This document shows positions 56,102 to 64,000 of a stretch of DNA of 64,000 nt, in pieces (position 1 is the stretch's first letter; each line of letters begins with the position of its first letter). The notes below the pieces were generated by a model. It did not search any database, was not told where the DNA came from, and saw nothing but the letters and a program-made list of their open reading frames with translations. This DNA comes from Symmachiella dynata (GTDB taxonomy: Bacteria; Planctomycetota; Planctomycetia; Planctomycetales; Planctomycetaceae). The stretch spans positions 3,711,001-3,775,000 of the forward strand of contig NZ_CP036276.1 in assembly GCF_007747995.1 (NCBI RefSeq), given 5' to 3'. The position numbers and the translations under genes are program-made.

Positions 56102-56624
56102 CCTGCTGTTCCTCCATTTGTGTGACTTGCCCCGTCAGGCCCGCAAACATCAGCCACGTCACCTCTCCTCCGGTCGACGTCAATTCGATGGCAAACGTTT
56201 CACTGCTCCCTTGGCGTGAATAATCGACCGTGATTCGCCCGCCGTTGGTCTCCCGCATTGCCGTGAGCACGCGACTGATCTGTACCGTGCGGCCTAATTC
56301 CACACTCCGCGACATCCGCTCATCTCTGCCGGACAGTCGTTCGATGAGGCCGGTCTCCAGATCCAATCGCAGTGTTGCCGGTTCGGCACGTCGCGCGGCT
56401 TGAGTACGCAAGGAGATGTCGAGTGCGGAAATCCGTTCGACTTCCGCCTGCAGTCGTGCTCGATTCGTCACGCCTCCCAGTCTTGTCATCGCCAAGCTTG
56501 CCAATAAGCCGATCACCACGATCACCACCAGCAGTTCCACCAACGTGAAACCCCAAGATGTGGGCCGACCGGATTTGCGGGGATGTTGTCGAACCATCCT
56601 TGATTTATATGCCATTGTCTTCAT
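56049..56624 (-). CDS. GspH-like minor pseudopilin
   Basis: About 191 residues from the ATG at 56624. Alternatives at 56615 and 56597 are equally possible because none has a good ribosome-binding site. The pilin helix GFTLVELLVVIVVIGLLASL is textbook. The rest is a beta-rich domain (VELGRTVQISRV, GRITVDYSRQG). It overlaps both gspG and gspI. Confidence 0.78.
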   Translation of the reverse strand: MKTMAYKSRMVRQHPRKSGRPTSWGFTLVELLVVIVVIGLLASLAMTRLGGVTNRARLQAEVERISALDISLRTQAARRAEPATLRLDLETGLIERLSGRDERMSRSVELGRTVQISRVLTAMRETNGGRITVDYSRQGSSETFAIELTSTGGEVTWLMFAGLTGQVTQMEEQQDVERIFQALRAAGVDAD

Positions 56625-57090
56625 CGAGTTGGTTGCTGGAAATGTCAGCATCACCGCCGCTCCCTCCCTCACGGTGATCGGCGCCGTAGCAGATTATGTC
56701 AAACGGCCCATTTTGACCCGGAGAGTGATACTCAAAATCGTGCCCCCAAGGGTCTCTGGGGAGTTTATTCAGCAAGCCGTCGGGAAAAGGAGTCGATGGT
56801 TCGACCAACACTTGCAGGCCTTCTTCGTTCGTGGGGTAGCGGCCGACCTCCGTATAAAATGTGTCGAGTGCGGTGGAGATTTTCGAGATTTCCAGGCGGG
56901 CCACGTTTCGTTTGCTGCGGATCATGTAACTCCGCACGCTGATCGTCGTCACGCCCGCCAAGAGGCCGATAATTACGATCACCACCATCAACTCGACCAA
57001 CGTAAACCCTTGTCGTGATCGCCGAGTGAAACGAATAGGGCAATGATCTATTCTCTGCTGATCGTGAATTCGGCCGTGCGTTTTTGTCAT
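56605..57090 (-). CDS. gspG: Major pseudopilin GspG
   Basis: About 161 residues from ATG 57090, which lies just past the gspF stop; a second ATG at 57105 is possible. Motif GFTLVELMVVIVIIGLLAGV is followed by the GspG signature: ISTALDTFYTEVGRYPTNEEGL, LLNKLPRDPWGHDFEY, PFDIICYGADHREGG, a calcium-binding-type end. This is the shaft subunit of the pseudopilus. Confidence 0.92.
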   Translation of the reverse strand: MTKTHGRIHDQQRIDHCPIRFTRRSRQGFTLVELMVVIVIIGLLAGVTTISVRSYMIRSKRNVARLEISKISTALDTFYTEVGRYPTNEEGLQVLVEPSTPFPDGLLNKLPRDPWGHDFEYHSPGQNGPFDIICYGADHREGGSGGDADISSNQLDEDNGI

Positions 57091-57094
57091 TGCG

Positions 57095-58300
57095 CTAGAG
57101 TACATTGCCCGCCTCCAATATGGGTAGGATTGTTGCAAATAGGATGAAGCCCACAAAAATTGCCAAACAAACAATCAAAATCGGTTCGAGTGCTGCCGAC
57201 AATCGCGCTGTGGCGCTGGCGACTTGCCGTTCATAACCGCTGGCCAAACGGTCCAACATCTCTTCCAACTGGCCGGTCTGTTGTCCCACCACAAAAATCT
57301 GCACCACCATAGGTGGAAATGCACCGGTAGCTTGCAGGGCTTCTCCAATATCCCGCCCCGATTGCACGCTCGCCCGCATCGTATCCAATGCGTCGCGTAA
57401 CAGCACGTTTCCAGTGACACGCCCGGCGATTTCCACTGCGTCGACAAACACAATACCGTTGCGCATCAGCGTCGATATCACGATCGCCGCCCGCGCAATC
57501 TCTTGCTTGCGAGCCAACGGGCCAAGAATCGGTAATGCAAACAACGCGCGATGCCACAACCTTTTGCCGGGTGCCGTGCGGAGAAGAGCCACAACGACCA
57601 TCGCCACAACTCCCAATGCGATCACGATCCACCAACCGTGGCTTATCGCCGTTTCGCTCATCCATTTGAGAACTCGTGTCGGCCAGGGGAGCGGACGGCC
57701 CGACTCGACGAGGTTTTCGAGCAGCATCGGCAAGACAACGGTCATCAGAAAGATCGACACGCCGATCGCTAGTGAGATCACAATTGCCGGGTACATCAGC
57801 GCCGTGGTGATGCGATCTTTGAACAGCAAATAGCGCTCGCGGAAATCCGCCAAACGGTCCAATACGGTATCGAGCGTGCCGGCGTTTTCGCCGACTCGGA
57901 CCATCTGCACCGTCAACTCGTCGTAGACGCCCGGTTCTTCCGCCATCGCATCGGACAGACTGTTGCCGCTGGCCACGCGTTCGCGGAGGGACAACAACGA
58001 TGAGTGAAAGCGACCCTTGTACTGGGCGCACAGTGTGTCCAGTGCATCGACCAAGCCAATCCCCGTGGCGAGGAGCGTCGCCAAATCGCGGACGGCCAAG
58101 CTCACCTGCGCCGCATGCCGACCAGGTCGATCCCGCATTCGATAGCGCCGCTTTGCGACCTCAACTTGCGGAACAACCGCCTCAACCAATAATCCCTGTG
58201 CCCGTAACTGATCGCGCGCTTCGCGCGGAGAGTCTGCGACGATCGTTCCTTGAACATTTGAGGCGGATGAATTCATCGCCTGATAGACAAACACACCCAC
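57095..58300 (-). CDS. gspF: Inner-membrane platform protein GspF
   Basis: 401 residues from a GTG with AGGGAAG upstream. Two repeated GspF domains (FLAT-type: SLAVRDLATLLATGIGLVDAL and ARAAIVISTLMRNGIVFVDAV) each precede transmembrane helices, giving three in total (about 170-190, 220-240, 375-395). GspF is the rotor-like platform against which GspE works. First gene of the minus-strand run F-G-H-I-J-K-C-L-M. Confidence 0.93.
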   Translation of the reverse strand: MGVFVYQAMNSSASNVQGTIVADSPREARDQLRAQGLLVEAVVPQVEVAKRRYRMRDRPGRHAAQVSLAVRDLATLLATGIGLVDALDTLCAQYKGRFHSSLLSLRERVASGNSLSDAMAEEPGVYDELTVQMVRVGENAGTLDTVLDRLADFRERYLLFKDRITTALMYPAIVISLAIGVSIFLMTVVLPMLLENLVESGRPLPWPTRVLKWMSETAISHGWWIVIALGVVAMVVVALLRTAPGKRLWHRALFALPILGPLARKQEIARAAIVISTLMRNGIVFVDAVEIAGRVTGNVLLRDALDTMRASVQSGRDIGEALQATGAFPPMVVQIFVVGQQTGQLEEMLDRLASGYERQVASATARLSAALEPILIVCLAIFVGFILFATILPILEAGNVL

Positions 58301-59009
58301 GGGAGCGCTTCCCTGTTTGGTGAAGGAAGTGATTTCGACGGAATCATGGGCAGATTATAACGTGGAGGTCGTAAAATTGAATAGAGCATTTTAGAGATCT
58401 GCGCGGCCTGGACTGCTGTGGGATCGATGCCAAGCGTCGCAGGTTGCTTGAATTTTTAACTCTGCCACGCTTGTTCGGCAATTGGTGTGCTGCGCATTCA
58501 TTATAGCGCCAGTGGCATGAAAAACGTCCTGTCGAGAGTTTCAGTGACAAAAACCAGTCAGCGAATGAAGTTGAACTTCCCGCCGCGCCAGCAAACTTAA
58601 TGTTCACTGTCCATATCGCCGCGCCCCCAACGCGACGTGCGCAGCTCGAGGAGACCGCCAACGAGACGCGCAGAACCGAGGCGGAAAGTGGAAATTCACG
58701 TTACCCATGGACCAATCTTGGGGTTGGGTTCAAAAAACGTGAATCCCAATCGGGTGGTTCGCTCAACTATGGGGAGTAGTCAATCCCACGTGGTGCTGTT
58801 TAGCGAGCAGAAGGCGGCAACAGCCGTCACCAGTTCGTCGGCTATCCAGGTTAGACATTCCCACTCATTCGGTCGGAAGGGGAATTCTTTCAGCGCGGAC
58901 TGCCGCGCGTTCACATTCCAGGGGGAAAGAACGTGGTCAGCCCGACGATCCCAGCGATTACTAAATGATCATTCCGCATACTGAATCTGACATCCACTTT
59001 GCGGCTGGC
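58301..59009. other. Gap between gspF and the prophage terminase
   Basis: 709 bp without a recognised gene. The end nearest gspF holds the candidate promoter. In an intact phage a portal gene would be expected just after the terminase, at about 58900 reading left, but none is present. Confidence 0.5.
58354..58359 (-). promoter_or_regulatory. Candidate -10 box (TATAAT) for the gsp F-M operon
   Basis: On the minus strand a perfect TATAAT lies 54 bp before the gspF start. The -35 region is poor (TTCAAT at 16-bp spacing), so activation by another factor is possible. It is the only good match in the upstream gap. Confidence 0.4.
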
Positions 59010-60668
59010 TTACCAGTACCGCTCCTCCCAACGGTCCCACTCATCATCTTCATGATCGCGATCCTGCTCGTCGTAATAATCGTGGATCTGCTTCATCTCT
59101 TCCGGCATGGTGGCGATGTCTTCGGCGGTCATCGGCTCATAATCCCAAGCGTACACATGCTTGCTAAGGTCGTCGTATTCCCGTGAATAATGCAGCACCC
59201 AAGCAGCCAGCGCCAGCGAGTCCGCGCGATCGGGACTGCGACCAAGGAGTTGACGGATTGATTTTTCGGTCGAACTGCCAGCGTGGCGATGCTGTTTGGG
59301 CGGGAGTGCCAACCGCCCTTCACTGTCGTGCCTGAGCGGCAGAATGTTCAGTTCGGCACGCAGTTCTTGAGCGTCCGGGGGAAGTGCAAAGATCCCCTCT
59401 TCGCGGTCGGCGTCAAACAACTCCGACAATTTTCCATACATTTCCGCCCGCCGATTGAGGAACGCCTTCTTCTCCTTCGCACCTTCACTAAAATTGACGG
59501 ACGATACATAGACCCCCTGTTCTCGAATCCGGTCGGTGATTTGTTGACCGCCACCGCCCGCGTCAAAGAGCACGCGGCTGGCCGCCAAGTTGTGCTTGTG
59601 CATCAGGTGTTGCGTCATTCCAGCAACTTCCATGCTGTTCCTCATATCGCGGACGATCTGCTCGATAATGCCAAATCGATCGATGATCGTCCAGCAGGTC
59701 TTATCACGTCCCCCCCAGGCCACGTCCACGCCCATTGCTTCCGCCTGGCGATCGCGCTGTTGCAAGTCCAGCCATCGCGTCCGGTCCATGGCGATATCCA
59801 ATACAGTTGCCGGGTATAAGAATTGATACCCCCCTTCATAAAACTTCCCATCGAGGCGGGTGGTGCGTTTTACTTCATCCCACATCGCTTTTCGCCGAAG
59901 ATATTCGGCATAGGTCAACAGTCCCGGAATATAGACCGGGGGTTTGGCCGTCAATCCGAGCTTTTTCATCGCCAGCCCCATTTTGACATTGGGGACATCA
60001 CGACCGTCGATGTGAATTACACGCCGCATCAGTACCTCTTTGTCGGCCGGATCGACCAGATCCCCCTGTTTGCAGCCGTGGTAAAAGAAGTTGTCGGTGC
60101 TGAGCGGATTGCCGATCACCAACATCCTCTGCGCCCAGGACTGGGCTGCGTCGTAGAATTCATCCTGGATACCGGATGTCTCATCAAATATAGCCAGGAC
60201 CCTGGGCTTGTCCGAAGGCAAATGGTGTCCTTGAAAACTCTCCACGGTATGCGTCACGTGTGCCAACATAAAACTTTGGTGGTCCGGGCGTTGACCGGGA
60301 CCTTCGGGAAGTTTGAGGATTTCTAGATCCTTGATTTCTAACGGCAGTTTGCGCGCAGAGGTGGCGATTAGGTGTTTGATGTCTTTCCAGAGGATGTTAC
60401 GCAGCTGCCGCTCGCTGGAAGAGGTGAAGATCACCCGCGCCGGGGTGCGGCTGCAAAAGAACCAAATCGCTGTGATTGCTGCGATACGAGACTTTCCGGT
60501 CTTGTTGGCGGCGTGCACGAACGTCTCTCCGTTGTCAACGACCGAACGTAGGACGTCCTCCTGCTTGTCGTAGAGCCTCATCTCTGGCCAGCAGAGTGCG
60601 ATGAACTGCATCGGATCAGTCGCTAATTCGGCAATTCTACGTTCGTCGTCAGGGTTTTTAGCAATCAT
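59010..60668 (-). CDS. terL: Phage terminase large subunit
   Basis: 552 residues from ATG 60668; AAAGGAA lies seven bases upstream, better placed than for the ATG at 60674. The ATPase half has Walker A AANKTGKS (about residues 53-60), Walker B VLAIFDET and a coupling motif with MLVIGNP. The nuclease half has GVDVAWGGRDKT, LFDAGGGG and GRSPDRADSLALAAW, the three acidic sites of the RNase H fold. All key residues remain, so the protein could be functional. It overlaps terS by 11 bases. No portal gene follows. Confidence 0.88.
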   Translation of the reverse strand: MIAKNPDDERRIAELATDPMQFIALCWPEMRLYDKQEDVLRSVVDNGETFVHAANKTGKSRIAAITAIWFFCSRTPARVIFTSSSERQLRNILWKDIKHLIATSARKLPLEIKDLEILKLPEGPGQRPDHQSFMLAHVTHTVESFQGHHLPSDKPRVLAIFDETSGIQDEFYDAAQSWAQRMLVIGNPLSTDNFFYHGCKQGDLVDPADKEVLMRRVIHIDGRDVPNVKMGLAMKKLGLTAKPPVYIPGLLTYAEYLRRKAMWDEVKRTTRLDGKFYEGGYQFLYPATVLDIAMDRTRWLDLQQRDRQAEAMGVDVAWGGRDKTCWTIIDRFGIIEQIVRDMRNSMEVAGMTQHLMHKHNLAASRVLFDAGGGGQQITDRIREQGVYVSSVNFSEGAKEKKAFLNRRAEMYGKLSELFDADREEGIFALPPDAQELRAELNILPLRHDSEGRLALPPKQHRHAGSSTEKSIRQLLGRSPDRADSLALAAWVLHYSREYDDLSKHVYAWDYEPMTAEDIATMPEEMKQIHDYYDEQDRDHEDDEWDRWEERYW

Positions 60669-61272
60669 TGTCATGTTCCTTTGTTTCTGGGGGAGGATTG
60701 GTTTCTGACTTTTCCTGGATTTGACTCAATTGTTGTTCGAGGAATTCAGCGTCGATCACCGTGGGACCCACGGGGGTTTCTTCAGCGAGTTTGAATAGTT
60801 TTTGTAGAACGTGGACGTCATAGGCCTCGTCACCATCAGGACTGGTGGGTGCGATTCGCGTCGGTGCATCCAAGCCGAGTAAGCTGCGGCGGCTGGAAAT
60901 CGTCCGCTGTACCAATTCCAGAAACCGGGGATCGCCGTGCTGTTGCCGAGACGATTTCTCAGCCTTTTTGTCGGATCCAGTTTGGGTGACGCGTGTGGTT
61001 TCCAACGACAGCTGCGATCGTCTCCAGCCGTCCCAGGCCTCCCGCTCTAGCAACTGCAGCTTGTGCAATTCCTGCCCCACGGCCTCTTCGAAGTCGCGAA
61101 TCCCCGATTCCTTCCAATCCTGTCGAATCGCTTTGAGATCGTTGGAGACGGTCGCTTGAGAGACTGCGAGTTGTCTGGCGATCGCAGCCTGGGTGCTGCC
61201 TTGCAGATACATCTCCGCCACCTCCTGGCGGCGGTGCTGTATTTGCATCTCTTCCTGCGGTGTGCGGCCCAT
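60658..61272 (-). CDS. Terminase small subunit-like DNA-binding protein
   Basis: 204 residues. Residues about 15-55 form a helix-turn-helix (VAEMYLQGSTQAAIARQLAV then SQATVSNDLKAI). A helical middle (LHKLQLLEREAWDGWRRSQ) suits oligomerisation; the C-terminus is acidic. Small terminases bind pac/cos sites and hand DNA to the large subunit. The assignment rests mainly on the HTH plus position directly before terL, 12 bp after the methyltransferase. Confidence 0.78.
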   Translation of the reverse strand: MGRTPQEEMQIQHRRQEVAEMYLQGSTQAAIARQLAVSQATVSNDLKAIRQDWKESGIRDFEEAVGQELHKLQLLEREAWDGWRRSQLSLETTRVTQTGSDKKAEKSSRQQHGDPRFLELVQRTISSRRSLLGLDAPTRIAPTSPDGDEAYDVHVLQKLFKLAEETPVGPTVIDAEFLEQQLSQIQEKSETNPPPETKEHDNDC

Positions 61273-61284
61273 ATTGATACCTCT

Positions 61285-62658
61285 TTAATCACTTACAGAA
61301 CCGGTCAGGTGGGAGTCAGATCGCGCGGACGACATATCTTGAGATTCGTGGTCCGTATTGCAGACAGGCTGAATGCGACGTGCACTTTGTCCCGTGAATT
61401 GCTCCCAGCGATGGACAATCACGTCGCAATACGGCTGATCGAGCTCCATCAGGAACGCGCGGCGTCCCGTTTGCTCTGCGGCGATCAACGTGGAGCCGCT
61501 GCCGCCGAATAGATCGAGCACGTTCTCTCCCGGCCGTGAAGAATATTGCAAAGCGCGGACAGCCAATTCGACCGGTTTTTCGGTGAGGTGGATCATGCCG
61601 GCCGGATTCACCTTTTTAACTGACCAGACATCCGTGGCATTCGGTGGGCCAAAGAACTTGTGCGCTGCACCTTCCCGCCAGCCGTAGAAACACCACTCGT
61701 GATTGCCCATCAGATCTTTGCGAGTCAACACAGGATGTTCCTTGACCCAGATGATCGATTGTGAGAAATACAATTCACACAACTTGAGCACGGGCGGGTA
61801 GTTTCCGCAATTGGCGTAGCCACCCCAGATGTAGAAGGATCGTCCTGGCTGCAGCACCCGCGCCGCGTTGCCGAACCACGCCTGCAGCAGTGTGGTAAAC
61901 GCTTCATCGCTGACAAAGTCGTTCACTATCGGGCGGTCTTTGGCGCGCAGTTTTGCGGTGGTCGACTTCGACTTAGCCGGATCGCGATGCAAGTCAAAGC
62001 TTTGGTGATGCGTTTTGGAAAAGGAGCTATGGCCGGCAGCGATCGCGTTATTACTGCGCGGTTCGACGCGGACGTTGTACGGGGGATCCATATTCACGAG
62101 ATGCACGAGTGCACCGGCCAACAGCCGATCGACATCGTCGGGACTGCCGGCATCGCCGCACAGCAACCGGTGCTCGCCGAGAATCCACAGGTCACCCGGC
62201 TGTGTGATGGGATCATCGGGAGGTTCCGGAATCGCATCCGGATCGGTTTCGCCTTCCGCGACCTGTTGGCCAAATAATTCGGCCAGTTCGTCCGCATTGA
62301 ATCCGAGCAGTTCCAGATCGATATTCATCTCCTGGAGTTGCTGCAATTCGGCTGCGAGAAGCTCCTCGTTCCAACTAGAGAGTTCGCCTAGCTTGTTGTC
62401 GGCGATCCGGTAGGCCTGTATTTGCTCGAGCGTCAAGCCTTCAGCGACATGGACCGGTACGGTCTCCAGTCCCAGATGACGGGCCGCTTTGAGCCGGGTG
62501 TCGCCGACGACGAGTAAGCGTTCCGGCGTCACAACCAGCGGTTGTCGAAATCCGAACTCAGTAATCGAACGTGCCACGGCCGCCACTGCTTGGTCGTTTT
62601 GTCGTGGATTTCGCTCGTAAGGAATAATGTCGTCGACGTTTAAGTATTCAATTTTCAT
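61285..62658 (-). CDS. ParB-like nuclease domain fused to DNA (N4/N6) methyltransferase
   Basis: 457 residues. Residues 1-90 form a ParB/sulfiredoxin-type domain (IIPYERNPRQND, VVGDTRLKAARHLG). Residues about 150-425 form a beta-class methyltransferase: catalytic DPPY at 191-194 and SAM-binding DLFGGSGSTLIAAEQ near residue 393. Such fusions are widespread in phages and protect phage DNA from restriction by adenine or cytosine-N4 methylation. It lies just upstream of the terminase genes. A hairpin terminator sits between this gene and the next upstream one, so it probably has its own promoter in the 62659-62705 area. Confidence 0.9.
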   Translation of the reverse strand: MKIEYLNVDDIIPYERNPRQNDQAVAAVARSITEFGFRQPLVVTPERLLVVGDTRLKAARHLGLETVPVHVAEGLTLEQIQAYRIADNKLGELSSWNEELLAAELQQLQEMNIDLELLGFNADELAELFGQQVAEGETDPDAIPEPPDDPITQPGDLWILGEHRLLCGDAGSPDDVDRLLAGALVHLVNMDPPYNVRVEPRSNNAIAAGHSSFSKTHHQSFDLHRDPAKSKSTTAKLRAKDRPIVNDFVSDEAFTTLLQAWFGNAARVLQPGRSFYIWGGYANCGNYPPVLKLCELYFSQSIIWVKEHPVLTRKDLMGNHEWCFYGWREGAAHKFFGPPNATDVWSVKKVNPAGMIHLTEKPVELAVRALQYSSRPGENVLDLFGGSGSTLIAAEQTGRRAFLMELDQPYCDVIVHRWEQFTGQSARRIQPVCNTDHESQDMSSARSDSHLTGSVSD

Positions 62659-62706
62659 AAGCTTCTAATTTTCACCTCAAAAGGATTTCAATGGACAATA
62701 AAAAAA

Positions 62707-62749
62707 CGCCTCGCCAGATAACGCACCGTGTGCATTATTTGGCGAGGCG
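62707..62749 (-). terminator. Rho-independent terminator
   Basis: Arms of 20 bp (62707-62726 and 62730-62749) with two mismatches and a three-base loop. Read on the minus strand it is followed by six or more T. It ends transcripts coming from the zinc-ribbon gene. Confidence 0.8.
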
Positions 62750-62799
62750 CTCATCTCTCGCATGTGGCCGACACGGCCAGCAGTGTTCAATTATCCGTG

Positions 62800-63114
62800 T
62801 TACCTACGTTTCTCGTCAGTTCGGTGCCAGATGAAGAGTTGGCCACAATTGCCACAGATGAGTTCAACCCGTTTCGTTTGAATGACAGTGGCACAAACCA
62901 GATCGCTCAACTCGTAATCCTTCTGATCGAATTGCCCGAATATTATACCGCGGCTGTTGCTTAGACAACCCAAGTGATGGCCGCATTTCCGACACATCAG
63001 CCAATTTGGCTGATCCCGCGACGAGGGCAACACCGCAGTCAGCTGGGCTGTGCGGTGGATGGCGTCGAGGTAATAAATCGTAGAGTCAAAGATCAATTCT
63101 TTAGCTTGGCGCAT
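62800..63114 (-). CDS. Small zinc-ribbon protein
   Basis: 104 residues with two CxxC knuckles (MCRKCGHHLGC near 41-50, LICGNCGQLF near 86-95), a probable zinc ribbon. No other family sign. It overlaps the upstream HTH gene by 14 bases, so the two are co-translated. Phage-encoded zinc ribbons often bind nucleic acid; function here is unknown. Confidence 0.68.
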   Translation of the reverse strand: MRQAKELIFDSTIYYLDAIHRTAQLTAVLPSSRDQPNWLMCRKCGHHLGCLSNSRGIIFGQFDQKDYELSDLVCATVIQTKRVELICGNCGQLFIWHRTDEKRR

Positions 63115-63640
63115 TTCGTCCTCCAGCAGTTGTTCGCCGGGATTTTGGCGAAGATTTCTTCTTCCGGTTGGTTTTCCTCTTCGGTTTTTGTTTCTGAGTT
63201 GTTTCGGGCTCCTGCGGCTGCAACGCGTCGCTGACTCGCTCGAGCTTTGACAATGGTAATCCGCATTTGCGCTTTAGCGATGCGATCAAACAGGCGATGA
63301 ACGCGTCGCGCCGACTAAACAGCATTGCTCGGCCCTTTGTACCGCTGCGGTCGCGGATCGAGGGAGTCAGGATATCTGCCTTGATCCAGGCGTGTACGGT
63401 GGGGCCCTTCTGTTGCGCCATGGTGGCGACCTCGGTCAACATAAAAGTCTGCCGTGGAGGAGCTTCGCGCTCAAACTTTTCCAGGAGTTCCTCCAAGTCG
63501 ATCACGGCCATTTGCATGGGACCTGGCCCCTCTGGGCGGACAAAGACCTCATCCTGTTTCATGAGCGCGGCCGTGCCCTCGAGAAGTTCGATCACGAGGT
63601 ATTTTTGGCCGTTCGCGATTTGTTGCTGTATGGTGTGCAT
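63101..63640 (-). CDS. MerR-like HTH protein with basic C-terminal tail
   Basis: 179 residues. Residues about 65-115 look like a MerR/excisionase winged helix (FMLTEVATMAQQKGPTVHAW, then RAMLFSRRDAFIACLIA). The last 40 residues are very Lys/Arg-rich (KPKRKTNRKKKSSPKSRR), likely for DNA binding. First gene of the minus-strand prophage cassette, so a regulatory role is plausible but unproven. Confidence 0.65.
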   Translation of the reverse strand: MHTIQQQIANGQKYLVIELLEGTAALMKQDEVFVRPEGPGPMQMAVIDLEELLEKFEREAPPRQTFMLTEVATMAQQKGPTVHAWIKADILTPSIRDRSGTKGRAMLFSRRDAFIACLIASLKRKCGLPLSKLERVSDALQPQEPETTQKQKPKRKTNRKKKSSPKSRRTTAGGRNAPS

Positions 63641-63916
63641 AGCTGATTTTAAAAGTCATATTCAATGGTATGAAATGGTAAGGGCATTGATGCTCCTGGG
63701 CAAGATGATTTCCCGGAATTTTTCAAAAATTTATTTATTCGCGGTTCGGAGCGGTTATTGATTGTGGCATACTGACGACGATGCCCTGAAGGTTCGGCAA
63801 CCACGTCGTCAGTTGTACATTCGTCCGCAGCAATTGCATCGTTTGTCATGTCGATCCGGGGGCGGCGCTATGTTCACCGCAAACTCCAAAGGATGTCGAT
63901 TTCACTGAACTAATAA

Positions 63917-64000
63917 AAAAGCCTCGTCCCACGAGAAGAAGAGAGCGCACCTTTTACGTTGGTGGGGATCGGCTCTTCTTCTCGTGGGACGAGGCTTTTA
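63917..64000. terminator. Long hairpin, probable bidirectional terminator
   Basis: Arms 63917-63946 and 63971-64000 share a stem of about 28 bp (core CCTCGTCCCACGAGAAGAAG) with A-runs before and T-runs after, so it can stop transcription from either side. The 24-base loop is unstructured. It shares the AAAAAAGCCTCG-type start of the hairpin at 62707. The window ends within it. Confidence 0.75.

Noticed and set aside
1-64000. CRISPR arrays, tRNA and rRNA genes
   Set aside because: I looked for regularly spaced short repeats and for complete cloverleaf patterns and saw none; the T-arm-like sequence near 22950 does not pair as a tRNA.

Overview
The window looks like a chromosomal segment of a Planctomycetota bacterium (Planctomycetaceae-like). 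The basis is a type II secretion locus with gspD/gspE separated from a long F-G-H-I-J-K-C-L-M run, giant RHS/YD-repeat proteins, secreted PA14-type proteins, and many IS transposases of types common in that phylum. This is inferred from gene content; no rRNA or tRNA gene is present to confirm it.

Layout. Positions 1-886 hold the C-terminal end of a GpA-type phage terminase. From 1531 to 8240 lie three plus-strand genes: a papain-like peptidase fused to an alpha/beta-hydrolase-like domain, and two membrane proteins of unknown role. An IS1182-like element (3721-5232) sits between the first and second. A broken rve transposase (8940-9620) follows. From 9826 to 21606 is a compact six-gene plus-strand operon: small HTH protein, DUF4011/SF1 helicase/Vsr-like nuclease/DUF3320 giant, GYF_2 protein, GIY-YIG nuclease, and a YhaO/YhaN (Mre11/Rad50-type) pair. 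It looks like a DNA-targeting defence or repair module.

Positions 21663-27677 are mobile-element territory: an rve transposase, a large serine recombinase with its DUF2924 partner, then a graveyard of IS66, ISL3 and IS30 fragments, a solo IS end and a frameshifted IS701-like element. Next come two giant RHS genes on the minus strand. They share a 5,965-bp direct repeat (28244-34208 and 37079-43043) with no indel and no difference seen, and differ only in their C-terminal tails of about 190 residues. Between them are a decayed IS3 element and a small membrane-anchored protein whose start codon touches a 15-bp homopolymer.

Positions 43408-58300 carry a secreted PA14-like protein and the type II secretion genes: gspD and gspE on plus, a TPR lipoprotein and gspM/L/C/K/J/I/H/G/F on minus, running towards each other. 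Positions 59010-63640 form a minus-strand phage packaging cassette: HTH protein, zinc-ribbon protein, ParB-methyltransferase fusion, small and large terminase. Strong hairpin terminators lie inside and upstream of it. No portal or capsid genes follow the terminase, so the prophage looks truncated, or inserted next to the secretion locus and then eroded.

Functionally, the secretion genes should form one envelope machine. The 9826-21606 operon combines DNA sensing, unwinding and cleavage activities. The RHS pair looks like a recently duplicated surface or secreted protein whose tip has diversified. All functional calls come from motif reading; no database search was run.
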